The translations under genes were made by a program, and so were the position numbers. The notes under the pieces are model-generated. The model was given only the letters and a program-made list of their open reading frames with translations. It had not been told where the DNA came from and did not search any database. Shown here piece by piece: positions 37,078 through 45,754 of a DNA stretch of 64,000 nucleotides; position 1 is the stretch's first letter, and every line of letters begins with the position of its first letter. Source of the stretch: Sphingobacterium thalpophilum (GTDB lineage: Bacteria; Bacteroidota; Bacteroidia; Sphingobacteriales; Sphingobacteriaceae); the NCBI RefSeq assembly GCF_038396785.1, contig NZ_CP151087.1, positions 5,208,001 through 5,272,000 of the forward strand, in the 5' to 3' direction.

Positions 37078-37236
37078 GCAGGGGAAGAAAATCGGGAAGA
37101 ATTCAGATAAAGGGGAAATGCAAAGATTTAAAAGAGGGGGTATTAACTGTACAGACTGTAAATTCTAAAACGTTTTGACCGTAGCTTTTGTTTAAATGAT
37201 ACCTTAAGTAAGTTAGTGAGTTGATTGTATTTTAAC

Positions 37237-37270
37237 AGAAAGGCTAGATCGATATCGATCTAGCCTTTCT
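37237..37270. terminator. Perfect 34-base palindrome, likely bidirectional terminator
   Basis: The 17-base arm AGAAAGGCTAGATCGAT at 37237-37253 is followed without any spacer by its exact reverse complement to 37270. It lies between the decayed GH2 gene and the convergent beta-barrel remnant, so it could end both transcripts. The flanking T-runs are short, and the absence of a loop is unusual for a terminator. Confidence 0.6.
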
Positions 37271-37276
37271 TGTGCA

Positions 37277-37770
37277 TTATTTTCTCCTAATCTGTAGCTT
37301 GACACCTAGGCCGAGGCCAATATAATCATCAAATTGAAGATACTTTTTCTGTACGGCGCTAACGAGGTAATATCGCTGGTATGAAGATCATAATAGAATT
37401 TTACGCCTTCAAAATAAGAGTTGCTGGATTTTATTTTATAACTGAAGTCCTGTCCTACAAAGATATTGATGCGTAGCCTGGTCGAAAACCGATAATAGCT
37501 ATTCGGGTATTTGTCAGGTTCTTTATACCAAAATTGTTTACCCAATGTCGTATTGAGATAAGCACCGGTACGCAAGGGATGATAAGTAAACTGTTTATTG
37601 AGTTTAATTTTCCACGGTGTATACGATTGACGCAGCGTTAAGGTAAGTTTAGCCCGGTCTGTATCATATTTCGGTACATAGCCAAGCAGGAAATCTGTCG
37701 ACTGGAATCTCTGTTCGGGAGAAATGGAAGCAATCAGCAAAGGCGGCGCTACATTCTTGGCTAAGATGAG
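37277..37770 (-). pseudogene. Frameshifted outer-membrane beta-barrel protein remnant
   Basis: On the minus strand a frame open from about 37770 encodes beta-barrel-like sequence with alternating aromatic residues (FLLGYVPKYDTDRAKLTLTL; YYRFSTRLRINIFVGQDFSY; SYFEGVKFYYDLHT). It then loses sense and stops at 37306. In the next frame the sequence continues naturally (QRYYLVSAVQKKYLQFDDYI, then GLGLGVKLQIRRK) to a stop at 37277-37279, a typical barrel C-terminus. A one-base frameshift near 37380 joins the two. At the 5' end there is no ATG or signal peptide; an in-frame stop lies at 37771-37773. So it is damaged at both places. The family is unknown; the barrel inference rests on residue pattern only. 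Confidence 0.65.
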
Positions 37771-37793
37771 TCAATGATGAAGTCTAAATATAA

Positions 37794-37828
37794 AAAAATA
37801 CCGAAGCAATATACACTTCGGTATTTTT
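37794..37828. terminator. Bidirectional terminator hairpin
   Basis: AAAAATACCGAAG (37794-37806) pairs with CTTCGGTATTTTT (37816-37828), a perfect 13-base stem with a 9-base loop and A/T runs on both sides. On the minus strand it follows the stop of the second PA2169-type gene by about 30 bases. Confidence 0.85.
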
Positions 37829-37857
37829 CGTGAAAAAGAAAAATTACTATTTCAATC

Positions 37858-38325
37858 TTAGAGGGTTTTGCTATCGCGCAGCATTTTAATGATATTATGC
37901 GCTTCAAGCTGTTTGCTGAGCTGTGTATTGATTAAGCTATGAACATTTTGCGAAAGTTCTTCCGATCCTTCAGCCAAAGCTGTTTGATAAGTTGATTTGA
38001 AGGCATCTTCTCCCTGCTCACAGGTTTCGAGCAGGCTTCTTTCGTCATCTCCCGTAATATTCACTTTTATCCCCATCCAGGCGCGGAAAAGCTTGCCGCT
38101 CAGCATGGTGCTATCCGTCGCCTCTTTGCCTTCAAGCTCAACATAAGGTGTCAACTCGGCAATAAATTCTTCCGATTGTCCGATAAATTTTTGAAATGTT
38201 GGTATAAGTTTATCTAAACCATGACTTGTCGCCAGATCAATAGCTTTTTTATAACCCTCGATGCGGTCGTTGTTGATCTTAATAATGTCATTGATGATCT
38301 CCGGATTGTTGATGTTGTTTTCCAT
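37858..38325 (-). CDS. PA2169-family four-helix-bundle protein (DUF2383), copy 2
   Basis: This paralogue of the gene at 10751-11206 keeps the same order of helices: INDIIKINNDRIEGYKKAIDL, FQKFIGQSEEFIAELTPYVE, LSGKLFRAWMGIKVNITGDD and LLETCEQGEDAFKSTYQTAL. I set the start at ATG 38325 (MENNINNPEIINDI, 155 residues), which matches copy 1. The frame remains open upstream to 38538, but that extension is encoded inside the IS element and is Asn/Lys/Ile-rich junk. The insertion lies 25 bases before this start, so the native promoter is probably cut off. Function unknown; stress-linked by family association. Confidence 0.82.
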   Translation of the reverse strand: MENNINNPEIINDIIKINNDRIEGYKKAIDLATSHGLDKLIPTFQKFIGQSEEFIAELTPYVELEGKEATDSTMLSGKLFRAWMGIKVNITGDDERSLLETCEQGEDAFKSTYQTALAEGSEELSQNVHSLINTQLSKQLEAHNIIKMLRDSKTL

Positions 38326-38350
38326 AATATTGTTATTTGTTATCATTTTA

Positions 38351-38364
38351 AGACCGTTGCAAAA
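38351..38364 (+). repeat. Left terminal inverted repeat of the IS element
   Basis: AGACCGTTGCAAAA, a perfect complement of the right end at 39633-39646; similarity stops after 14 bases. Confidence 0.85.
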
Positions 38365-38405
38365 GTGTTTGGTTTTTATTTTATTGATATTCAAGTTTTT
38401 AATTT

Positions 38406-38432
38406 GTTTCTTGTTGATTTTCGTTATATTTA
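38406..38432 (+). promoter_or_regulatory. Promoter-like boxes ahead of the transposase gene
   Basis: TTTG ending at 38406 is followed after 18 bases by TATATTTA (38425-38432), close to the Bacteroidota pattern TTTG-N19-TAnnTTTG. The annotated ATG (38437) starts only 5 bases after the -7 box. The transcript would therefore be nearly leaderless, or translation starts at the in-frame ATG at 38473. Confidence 0.35.
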
Positions 38433-38436
38433 AGGT

Positions 38437-39513
38437 ATGGAAAAGACAGAAAAAGTTAGCTTTGTTGATTACATGGTTCAAAGACGGAAAATCAAGCAGG
38501 AATTCTTCGATCAGATCAATACATTGGTAAATTGGCATCCGATTTCAAATATTATCAACAAGCATTACCACAAAGGGGAAAGCAAAATGGGACGCCCTAG
38601 TTATTCTGGTCTTGTCCTCTTCAAAATGACACTTCTACAGACCTGGTATGGTCTGAGTGACTACGAAGTAGAAGACCGTATAAACGACAGTATCTCCTTT
38701 AGTCGCTTTGTTGGCATCAGTTTGGACGATTCGGTTCCCGATCACAGTGTTATTAGCCGTTTTCGCAGCTCGCTGACAGAAAAGGGTGTTTATGAGAATC
38801 TATTCAAGGAGCTGAACAAGCAGTTGAATAAACATAAAATATTGGTAAAACGTGGAGCTATCGTTGATGCCAGTATTGTTGATTCTCCGCTAAAACCAAA
38901 AGGCAAAGTTATTTACGAGATCGAAAGTGACCGTAGTGAACATCCTCGCGAAGATTCTGAGCTGGATAAAGAGAATAGTGAACAGTTATTGATCCAACAA
39001 GAGAGCCCGGGTGTTGACCATGAAGCTCGTTGGATAAAGAAGGCTGGGAAAACACGTTATGGCTATAAAAAGCATTATGTCACCGATACAGAAGGCCTGG
39101 TTCTGGGCGTGGTAACCACTCCAGCAAATGTAAATGAAATTGCCAATCTTCAACAGGTAATATCTTCGGCTGACCTTCCAAAGGGCATCCATATCTATGC
39201 TGACAAGGGATATCGTTCCTCTAAAAATGAGGAATTGATCAAATCAGGAAAGCTAAAAAGCAGGATCTTGCATAAGGCAAAGAAAGGAACAGCGTTAACC
39301 GAAAGAGAGAAGTTAAGAAACAAACTGATCGGCAAGATCAGGTTCAAAGTTGAACGGACCTTCGGGAGCATCCGGCGATGGTTCAACTCAAGCTGTGCAA
39401 GGTATAAGGGGATCGCCAAAATGCATACACAAAATCTAATGGAAGCCATGGCGTACAATCTTTACAGATCACCTGGGATACTTGTGTCCAATGCAATAAA
39501 AAACACAAATTAA
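38437..39513 (+). CDS. IS5-family DDE transposase
   Basis: This 358-residue transposase has an N-terminal DUF772-type DNA-binding domain (YSGLVLFKMTLLQTWYGLSD; FVGISLDDSVPDHSVISRFR) and a DDE catalytic domain. The first Asp lies in GAIVDASIVDSP, the second in IYADKGYRSSKNEE, and the Glu in KIRFKVERTFGSIRRWF; all three are present. KTRYGYKKHYVTDTEGLVLG is the usual strand pair after the first Asp. No frameshift or internal stop was seen, so the element is probably active. It is enclosed by 14-base inverted repeats. Confidence 0.93.
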   Translation: MEKTEKVSFVDYMVQRRKIKQEFFDQINTLVNWHPISNIINKHYHKGESKMGRPSYSGLVLFKMTLLQTWYGLSDYEVEDRINDSISFSRFVGISLDDSVPDHSVISRFRSSLTEKGVYENLFKELNKQLNKHKILVKRGAIVDASIVDSPLKPKGKVIYEIESDRSEHPREDSELDKENSEQLLIQQESPGVDHEARWIKKAGKTRYGYKKHYVTDTEGLVLGVVTTPANVNEIANLQQVISSADLPKGIHIYADKGYRSSKNEELIKSGKLKSRILHKAKKGTALTEREKLRNKLIGKIRFKVERTFGSIRRWFNSSCARYKGIAKMHTQNLMEAMAYNLYRSPGILVSNAIKNTN

Positions 39514-39632
39514 GCAGTTGAAAAGGCCTCAAAAAGAGGATTTTTCAAGAAAACGCAACTAGATTTCCGAATCCAAATCGAAAAAAACTGCAAAAAAAAG
39601 CAAAAATAACCGATCAGAAAATATCAACATTA

Positions 39633-39646
39633 TTTTGCAACGGTCT
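39633..39646 (-). repeat. Right terminal inverted repeat of the IS element
   Basis: TTTTGCAACGGTCT, a perfect complement of the left end at 38351-38364. Confidence 0.85.
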
Positions 39647-39834
39647 TATTTTGTTTATTCGAAAAACAGCAGGCATTGCATGATCGTTTGCAGAATCCGA
39701 GATTCAGGTATTTAAATCGTGGCCCGTATTTATCCCGTTTTTTATTGTCCGGGAATAAATGGGCCTAAAACTTTCTGCAATTTACCCTTGTTCTTAGAAC
39801 CGAATACTGTCCTTTAGGCAGCGCAACGAAAACT

Positions 39835-41550
39835 ATGCAACAAAACATTCATGTAGCCATTATCGGGGGTGGACCCAGTGGCCTGTTTATGTACAAGAGA
39901 TTGGTAGAAAAGAATATAGCCGGTCTCAAAGTATCTATTTTCGAGTCCCGCAAGCAATTGGGGGCAGGGATGCCTTATAGCTACGAAGGTGCTACACCTG
40001 AGCATCTAACTAATGTCTCGGATCATGAAATTCCCGCACTGGTCTCCACGATTGAGGATTATGTTCAATCCTTATCGGAAACCACGCTTCGAAGCTATGG
40101 AATCGATGTTGACGATTTTAATCGCTACAAAGTAGTGCCACGGTTGCTCCTTGGCCGCTACCTTTCGGAGCAGTTTATGTTATTGAAACGGATGGCGGAT
40201 GAAAAGGGGATAGAAACACAGATTCATCTCGGCTGCCAGGTCAGCGATATTATTGATCTGGAAAGCCAGACGCAGGTTAAAATCATGGTCGGCAGCACCG
40301 ATACCTATATCGTAGACAAGGTTATCATCTGTACCGGACATAAATGGCCAACCAGGTATGAGGGCAATGTAGAGCATTATTTTGAATCACCCTATCCGCC
40401 GTCAAAGCTCGCCTTAAAAACAGACCATGCAGTAGGCTTACGTGGCGCTTCGCTCACGGCAATCGATGCTATCCGCACAATAGCGCGTCATAATGGGTCT
40501 TTTGAGGCGCTGGAGACAGGTGAGTTAAGGTATCAGATCGACCCGGGAAGTGAAAATTTTAAGTTATTGATGCATACACGCAGTGGTCTACTGCCTGCGA
40601 TCCGATTCCATCAGGAAGAACCTTTCCTAGCCAACAAGCTCTTGATCTCCGAAGAGGAGCTGATGCTTAACAGGCTAGAGAATGAGGGTTTCGTCTCGCT
40701 GGATTTTCTGTTTGAGCGCAATTTTAAAGCGCAGTTTAAGGAAAAGGATCCCGACTTTTATGCAATTGTGGAAAAACTCAGCCTGGAAGACTTTGTAGAA
40801 GCAGTACTCAGTTTAAGGGAACAGAAAGATGCCTTCGAGGGATTTCGCCAGGAGCACGAACAAGCGCTGAAATCTATCAGAAGGCGTCAGTCTATCTATT
40901 GGAAAGAAGTACTTTCTGCCTTGAGCTTTACCCTGAATTATCCGGCCAAATATATGTCTGCCGAAGATATGCTGCGTCTAAAAAAAGTACTGATGCCGTT
41001 GATTTCCATTGTCATCGCTTTTGTGCCGCAGAGTTCCAGTCGTGAGCTCCTCGCACTACACGATGCTGGTCGGCTGGAAGTGGTCAATGTGGGTACGGAC
41101 AGTCGGGTTGAACCCGCGAGCGACCGCGGCGCTAACTATTTTTATACCGATGAATCTGGGATAGAAGTAAAAACCCATTATAAGACATTTGTGGATTGTG
41201 TAGGACAGCGACCGTTGGACTTTAAAGAATTTCCTTTCAAGAGTTTAGTCGACAATGGCAATGTCAGTCCAGCCTACTTACGGTTTCGCTCCGTGGAACA
41301 GGCCAAAGAACAAATGCTGGCAGGCAACGACCATATGTTTGTGGCTCCGGATGGCGCCATTTTTTTGCAGGTACCCGGGGTAAAGATAGACGACAGCTTC
41401 CGGCTGGTAGACCACAGCGGCAACACCAGTCAACGTCTTTTCATGATGGCTGTACCTTACATGGGCGGCTATAATCCGGATTATTCGGGCCTAGATTTTT
41501 GCGCCGCTACCTCCGCTATCATTGCCGGCAAGATTGCTGAAGGGGGATAA
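39835..41550 (+). CDS. FAD/NAD(P)-binding oxidoreductase-like protein
   Basis: The N-terminus is a classical dinucleotide-binding Rossmann motif (VAIIGGGPSGLFMYKRLVEK), followed by VSIFESRKQLGAGMPYSYEG and HLTNVSDHEIP. VDKVIICTGHKW is the second dinucleotide-type segment, and LRGASLTAIDAIRTI follows. These match the FAD-NAD(P)-binding family (often annotated HpnW- or YdhS-like in other bacteria), whose reactions are largely unknown. No signal peptide or membrane segment was seen, so it should be cytoplasmic. At 571 residues it is full length. It stands alone between the IS element and the kinase cluster. Substrate cannot be inferred. Confidence 0.8.
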   Translation: MQQNIHVAIIGGGPSGLFMYKRLVEKNIAGLKVSIFESRKQLGAGMPYSYEGATPEHLTNVSDHEIPALVSTIEDYVQSLSETTLRSYGIDVDDFNRYKVVPRLLLGRYLSEQFMLLKRMADEKGIETQIHLGCQVSDIIDLESQTQVKIMVGSTDTYIVDKVIICTGHKWPTRYEGNVEHYFESPYPPSKLALKTDHAVGLRGASLTAIDAIRTIARHNGSFEALETGELRYQIDPGSENFKLLMHTRSGLLPAIRFHQEEPFLANKLLISEEELMLNRLENEGFVSLDFLFERNFKAQFKEKDPDFYAIVEKLSLEDFVEAVLSLREQKDAFEGFRQEHEQALKSIRRRQSIYWKEVLSALSFTLNYPAKYMSAEDMLRLKKVLMPLISIVIAFVPQSSSRELLALHDAGRLEVVNVGTDSRVEPASDRGANYFYTDESGIEVKTHYKTFVDCVGQRPLDFKEFPFKSLVDNGNVSPAYLRFRSVEQAKEQMLAGNDHMFVAPDGAIFLQVPGVKIDDSFRLVDHSGNTSQRLFMMAVPYMGGYNPDYSGLDFCAATSAIIAGKIAEGG

Positions 41551-41605
41551 ATACGTAAGTTTTTGTTAAAATACGGTAAGATGGTTGGGGCAGGGCGACA
41601 CGGGA

Positions 41606-41635
41606 TTTAATTTAAGCTCCCTATTGCTATATTTG
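41606..41635 (+). promoter_or_regulatory. Candidate promoter of the hybrid kinase cluster
   Basis: TATATTTG at 41628-41635 matches the Bacteroidota -7 consensus TAnnTTTG, and TTTA at 41606-41609 lies 18 bases upstream in the -33 position (consensus TTTG). It precedes the preferred kinase start (41688) by about 50 bases. Confidence 0.42.
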
Positions 41636-41687
41636 GCGGCCATCTAGATCATCAGTTGGCATTGTCTTAACTCAATTGTTGAAAAGC

Positions 41688-44600
41688 ATGCCTAAAACTA
41701 TTTTAAGAAACCTGCAGATAGGTTTTGGAATATCGCTGTTGATTCTGTTAGCCAGTTCAACGGCTTCTTATATCAGTATTCGTAAGCAGATCCATAATAG
41801 CGCGATGGTCGATCACAGCCGGCGTGTCATGAGCCGCGTCAACAAAATTCTGCAGGATCTGCAGAATGCCGAAACTGGCCAGCGCGGCTTCCTGCTTACA
41901 GGTATAGACAAGTTTCTGGATCCTTACAAAACCGGCCTCCAGTCGCTGCCCCAATCGCTGAGTCGTGCGCACGATCTTACGTCCGACAATCCTGAACAGC
42001 AGCAGATAATCGATACGCTATCCACACTCGTGCAATCCCGACTGGCAAAGCTTGAAAACCTGGTCAATATCAAAAAGCGTGGTGGAATGGTCACCGTTTC
42101 GCAGCTTGAGGAGGGCAAGACTTATATGGACAGCTGCCGTTTGCTCATCAGCAAAATTATCGATCGTGAAGAACTTTTGCTCAATAAGCGTTCGGAAGAA
42201 CTGAGCCGCTCTTCGGGCTATACCTCCATCTTTGTTTTGTTGGCCGCTGCTGTATCCTTATTGATTACCCTCTTCTTTTACTTCCGCCTGCGAGCGGATT
42301 TCTTTCAACGGGAGCAGCTGCAGAATGACCTGAAACGTAAAGATGAAGAGATCCAGCGGCGGCTGAGCATCACCCAGCGCATCGCAAGGGAGATAGCGGC
42401 CGGACATTATGATATGCAGATTCAGGATGGCGAACAGGACGATCTGGGCAGCCTGACGGGATCCCTCAATGAAATGGCGCGTTCGCTCAAAACATCTTTT
42501 GAAGAACTCAATAATAACAACTGGCATCAAGCTGGTCTAACCCAGTTGGGTAACCTGTTGATGGGTAATAAACAGCAGGAAGAGCTCACGGCTGTCACGC
42601 TGGGCCATCTGACAAAATATGGCAACTGTGTCAACGGCGCCATATACCTGATGGAACAAGATGAGCTTGTCTTAAGGGGATCCTATGGACTTGAAGATCC
42701 CGAACGTAAACGCTTCGCCCCAGGTGAGGGCATGGTCGGCCAGGTCTTTAAAGACAAGAAAGAAAAGTTATTCGAAAACCTCGAAGATACCGATTATGTC
42801 ATCAGCTTTGCTGCTGGGAAGGTACTGGTGAACAACCTTTTTATACTGCCTGTTTTCGATGGTAACGAATGTATCGGTGTAATGGAGCTGGGCTCACTAC
42901 AACCTTTTTCGAGCATTCAGCTGGCATTTTTTAGGGATGCGGTGCAAAAGGTGGGTACGACACTTGCGGCGGCCCAAGCCAGACTGGTGGTACAGAATTT
43001 ATTGGAAGAAACCCAGGCACAGACCGAAGAATTGCAGGCACAGCATACCGAACTGGAATCGCTCAATTCGAGCCTCGAGATGCATACCCATAAGCTGCAG
43101 GCTTCGGAAGAGGAACTCCGCGTACAGCAGGAAGAATTGGTGCAGTCTAACCGTGAATTGGAAGAGCGCTCCAAATTGCTGGAGGATAAAAATTTGGAGA
43201 TTGCCGAACGCAATCAGGAAATACAGAAAAAGGCGGCGGAGCTTGAACAGAGTACACGCTATAAGTCTGAATTTTTGGCCAATATGTCGCATGAACTGCG
43301 TACACCCCTCAATTCAATTCTGTTACTTTCACGCTTGATGGCCGAAAATTCGGATGGTAACCTGAATGAAGAACAGATGGAATCGGCAGCTGTGATCCAA
43401 AGTTCGGGAAAGAGCCTGCTGACCTTGATAGACGAGATTCTGGATCTTTCCAAAATAGAATCCGGAAAAATGGATCTGGATGTACAGCCTGTATTTTTTG
43501 CCGATATATTGAACGGGCTGACGGCGATGTTCGCACCAATCGCCGCCGACAAGCAACTTGGATTAGAAATGAGCGTTGCGGAGGGAATGCCGCTACAGCT
43601 CGAAACAGACAAGCAGCGCCTGGATCAGATTTTACGTAACCTATTGTCGAATGCCATCAAATTTACAGCTTCGGGTAAGGTTACTTTGCATATTGACCAC
43701 GAACAGTCGCAGACAAACCGTATCGTATTTGCAGTGCGCGATACGGGAATCGGGATACCGAAAGACAAGCAGCATCTGATATTTGAAGCATTCCAACAAG
43801 CAGACGGTTCTACACGCCGCAAATTTGGCGGTACTGGACTGGGGCTCTCCATCAGTCGGGAACTGGCGCGTCTGCTCGGCGGCGAAATCTTGCTGGATAG
43901 CGAAGAAAACAAAGGCAGTGTATTCCGACTGATCCTTCCAGCGAAGACTTCGGATGCCACGCCAGCTGCTTTCGGCACGGTGCAATTGTTGCCGATAGAG
44001 CTAGACTTCGCTGAAGAAGCATCTACAGCTGGAGTGCAGACTTCGGAAACAGTGAACTTGCCTGCCAAAAAGACACTGGAGATACCTATCCCAGCCGATA
44101 TTCCTGATGATCGCGATAGTATCGTCGCAGGCGACCGCTTCATTTTGATTGTTGAGGATGATATTGAATTCGCAAAGATTCTGCTGAAATATACGCGCCA
44201 GCAAAACTACAAGGGTATCGTGGTCGTCCGTGGTGATATCGCGGCTGAGATGGTGGCCCGTTATATGCCGCTAGCCGTTCTGCTGGATATTCAGCTTCCG
44301 CTCAAAGATGGCTGGCAGGTAATGGCTGAGATCAAGGAAAACCCCAAGACTCGACATATACCGGTGCATATTATGTCTTCTTTACAGGTTAAGAGAGAAA
44401 GTCTGCTGCAGGGCGCCATAGACTTTATCAATAAACCAATGGCATTGGAGCAGATGGGTGATATGTTCCGTAAAATAGAAGATGCCCTCACGCGGCATCC
44501 AAAAAAAGTACTTATTGTTGAAGAAAATCCCAAACATGCGGCAGCGCTGTCGCTCTTCCTCGGAAGTTTTGACATTGCCTCGGAGATCAAGAGCAACGTA

Positions 44601-45302
44601 GATGATAGCATTGTGGCGCTGAGCTCAGACACTGCCGACTGTGTGATACTTGATATGGGGGTTCCAGACCGGGTTGGTTACGAGACATTGGAAGCTGTAA
44701 AACGAAATCAGGGTCTTGAAAATTTGCCGATTATTGTTTTTACCGGTAAGAACCTTTCGCAGGTAGAGGAAATGAAATTAAAACGGTATGCGGATTCTAT
44801 TATTGTAAAAACGGCGAATTCCTATCAGCGTATTTTGGACGAAGTGGGTTTATTTTTACATCTCGTAGAGGAAAATAGTGGTCCTTCTACCAAATCTCCG
44901 GGCAGACTTGGCTTTTTGCAGGATGTTCTGCAGGGTAAAAAGGTGCTTGTAGCGGACGACGATATCCGAAATATCTTCTCGCTCACCAAGGCGCTCGAAA
45001 AATATCAGATGACCGTGGTCCCGGCAACGGACGGAAAAGATGCGCTGAAACAGCTGGAAGATAATCCGGATGTAGCGGTGATCCTGATGGACATGATGAT
45101 GCCCGAAATGGATGGTTACGAAACGATTGCTTCGATCCGGAAAGATCAGCGCTACGAAAACATGCCCATTATTGCTGTTACAGCCAAATCAATGATGGGC
45201 GATAGGGAAAAATGTATTGCCGCAGGAGCGTCTGATTATATATCCAAACCGGTGGATATTGATCAGCTTTTGTCCCTACTTCGCGTATGGATGTATGGAT
45301 AA
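41688..45302 (+). CDS. CHASE3-HAMP-GAF hybrid histidine kinase with three receiver domains
   Basis: The start is ATG at 41688; the frame is open from a TTG at 41676. A membrane helix at about 8-27, a periplasmic CHASE3 domain (DLQNAETGQRGFLLTG) and a second helix near 175-200 come first. HAMP follows (IAAGHYDMQIQDGEQDDLGS), then GAF at about 290-430 and a long coiled coil (435-520). The HisKA domain has His535 in MSHELRTPLNS, followed by HATPase (NLLSNAIKFT; DTGIGIPKDKQ; GGTGLGLSIS). Three receivers carry Asp867 (LLDIQLP), Asp989 (ILDMGVP) and Asp1135 (LMDMMMP). The middle receiver has Glu945-Glu946 in place of the usual acidic Asp pair. The third closely resembles the separate receiver encoded next. 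The kinase probably feeds that receiver and/or the LuxR-type regulator downstream; the signal is unknown. Confidence 0.93.
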   Translation: MPKTILRNLQIGFGISLLILLASSTASYISIRKQIHNSAMVDHSRRVMSRVNKILQDLQNAETGQRGFLLTGIDKFLDPYKTGLQSLPQSLSRAHDLTSDNPEQQQIIDTLSTLVQSRLAKLENLVNIKKRGGMVTVSQLEEGKTYMDSCRLLISKIIDREELLLNKRSEELSRSSGYTSIFVLLAAAVSLLITLFFYFRLRADFFQREQLQNDLKRKDEEIQRRLSITQRIAREIAAGHYDMQIQDGEQDDLGSLTGSLNEMARSLKTSFEELNNNNWHQAGLTQLGNLLMGNKQQEELTAVTLGHLTKYGNCVNGAIYLMEQDELVLRGSYGLEDPERKRFAPGEGMVGQVFKDKKEKLFENLEDTDYVISFAAGKVLVNNLFILPVFDGNECIGVMELGSLQPFSSIQLAFFRDAVQKVGTTLAAAQARLVVQNLLEETQAQTEELQAQHTELESLNSSLEMHTHKLQASEEELRVQQEELVQSNRELEERSKLLEDKNLEIAERNQEIQKKAAELEQSTRYKSEFLANMSHELRTPLNSILLLSRLMAENSDGNLNEEQMESAAVIQSSGKSLLTLIDEILDLSKIESGKMDLDVQPVFFADILNGLTAMFAPIAADKQLGLEMSVAEGMPLQLETDKQRLDQILRNLLSNAIKFTASGKVTLHIDHEQSQTNRIVFAVRDTGIGIPKDKQHLIFEAFQQADGSTRRKFGGTGLGLSISRELARLLGGEILLDSEENKGSVFRLILPAKTSDATPAAFGTVQLLPIELDFAEEASTAGVQTSETVNLPAKKTLEIPIPADIPDDRDSIVAGDRFILIVEDDIEFAKILLKYTRQQNYKGIVVVRGDIAAEMVARYMPLAVLLDIQLPLKDGWQVMAEIKENPKTRHIPVHIMSSLQVKRESLLQGAIDFINKPMALEQMGDMFRKIEDALTRHPKKVLIVEENPKHAAALSLFLGSFDIASEIKSNVDDSIVALSSDTADCVILDMGVPDRVGYETLEAVKRNQGLENLPIIVFTGKNLSQVEEMKLKRYADSIIVKTANSYQRILDEVGLFLHLVEENSGPSTKSPGRLGFLQDVLQGKKVLVADDDIRNIFSLTKALEKYQMTVVPATDGKDALKQLEDNPDVAVILMDMMMPEMDGYETIASIRKDQRYENMPIIAVTAKSMMGDREKCIAAGASDYISKPVDIDQLLSLLRVWMYG

Positions 45303-45379
45303 TAGGTATATAAGGATGATGTATGGATCTATTATTAGTAAGGTGTTATATATAGACAATAGGGGGATACTAAAACTGC

Positions 45380-45754
45380 ATGGATAAGAACAAAATCATA
45401 TTGATTATCGACGATGATCAGAACAATATATTTGCATTGAAATTGGCCCTGAAGTCAAGAGGTTTTCAAGCGATAGGCTGCCTGTCTGCTGAAGAGGGAC
45501 TTGCTCAGTTACGGGATCATGCCGGCATAGGCCTTGTCCTCATGGATATGATGATGCCCGAGATTGACGGTTATGAAGCCACTCAGCTGATTCGGAAAAC
45601 AAAGAATGCCTGTGAATTGCCCATCATCGCTGTGACGGCACAAGCCATGACCGGCGACCGTGAAAAATGTCTGGCTGCAGGAGCAAATGGCTACATTTCG
45701 AAACCGATAGACATTGAACTTCTGGTGCAGCTAATAGGGGAAATAAAAGGATGA
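45380..45754 (+). CDS. Stand-alone receiver-domain response regulator
   Basis: This 124-residue protein is a single receiver domain: IILIIDDDQNNIFALKLAL with the acidic pocket, phospho-acceptor Asp56 in LVLMDMMMPEIDGYE, and conserved Lys in GYISKPIDIE. It has no output domain. It is strikingly like the third receiver of the preceding kinase (shared MDMMMPE-DGYE, LPIIAVTA/MPIIAVTA, GDREKC-AAGA and ISKP-DI blocks), so it probably arose by duplication of it. Its stop overlaps the CheR start (ATGA type), so the two are translationally coupled. It may act as a phosphate shuttle or sink. Confidence 0.92.
   Translation: MDKNKIILIIDDDQNNIFALKLALKSRGFQAIGCLSAEEGLAQLRDHAGIGLVLMDMMMPEIDGYEATQLIRKTKNACELPIIAVTAQAMTGDREKCLAAGANGYISKPIDIELLVQLIGEIKG

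Larger units (their letters stand above)
38351..39646 (+). mobile_element. IS5-family-like insertion sequence, 1296 bases, intact
   Basis: The ends are perfect 14-base inverted repeats: AGACCGTTGCAAAA at 38351-38364 and its complement TTTTGCAACGGTCT at 39633-39646. A TA dinucleotide flanks both sides (38349-38350 and 39647-39648), consistent with a 2-base target duplication; a different boundary by one base cannot be excluded. One full-length transposase gene fills it. It is inserted between a PA2169-type gene (start 25 bases away) and the FAD-binding gene. The 188 bases between the right end and that gene hold no other gene and probably include the displaced promoter region of the PA2169-type gene. 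Confidence 0.88.

Noticed and set aside
38326-38538. N-terminal extension of the second PA2169-type gene
   Set aside because: The open frame runs into the IS element and has junk-like composition; copy 1 supports the start at 38325.
43625-44143. Minus-strand ORF of 172 codons inside the hybrid kinase gene
   Set aside because: Antisense shadow over the HATPase region; serine/arginine-biased composition typical of reverse frames.
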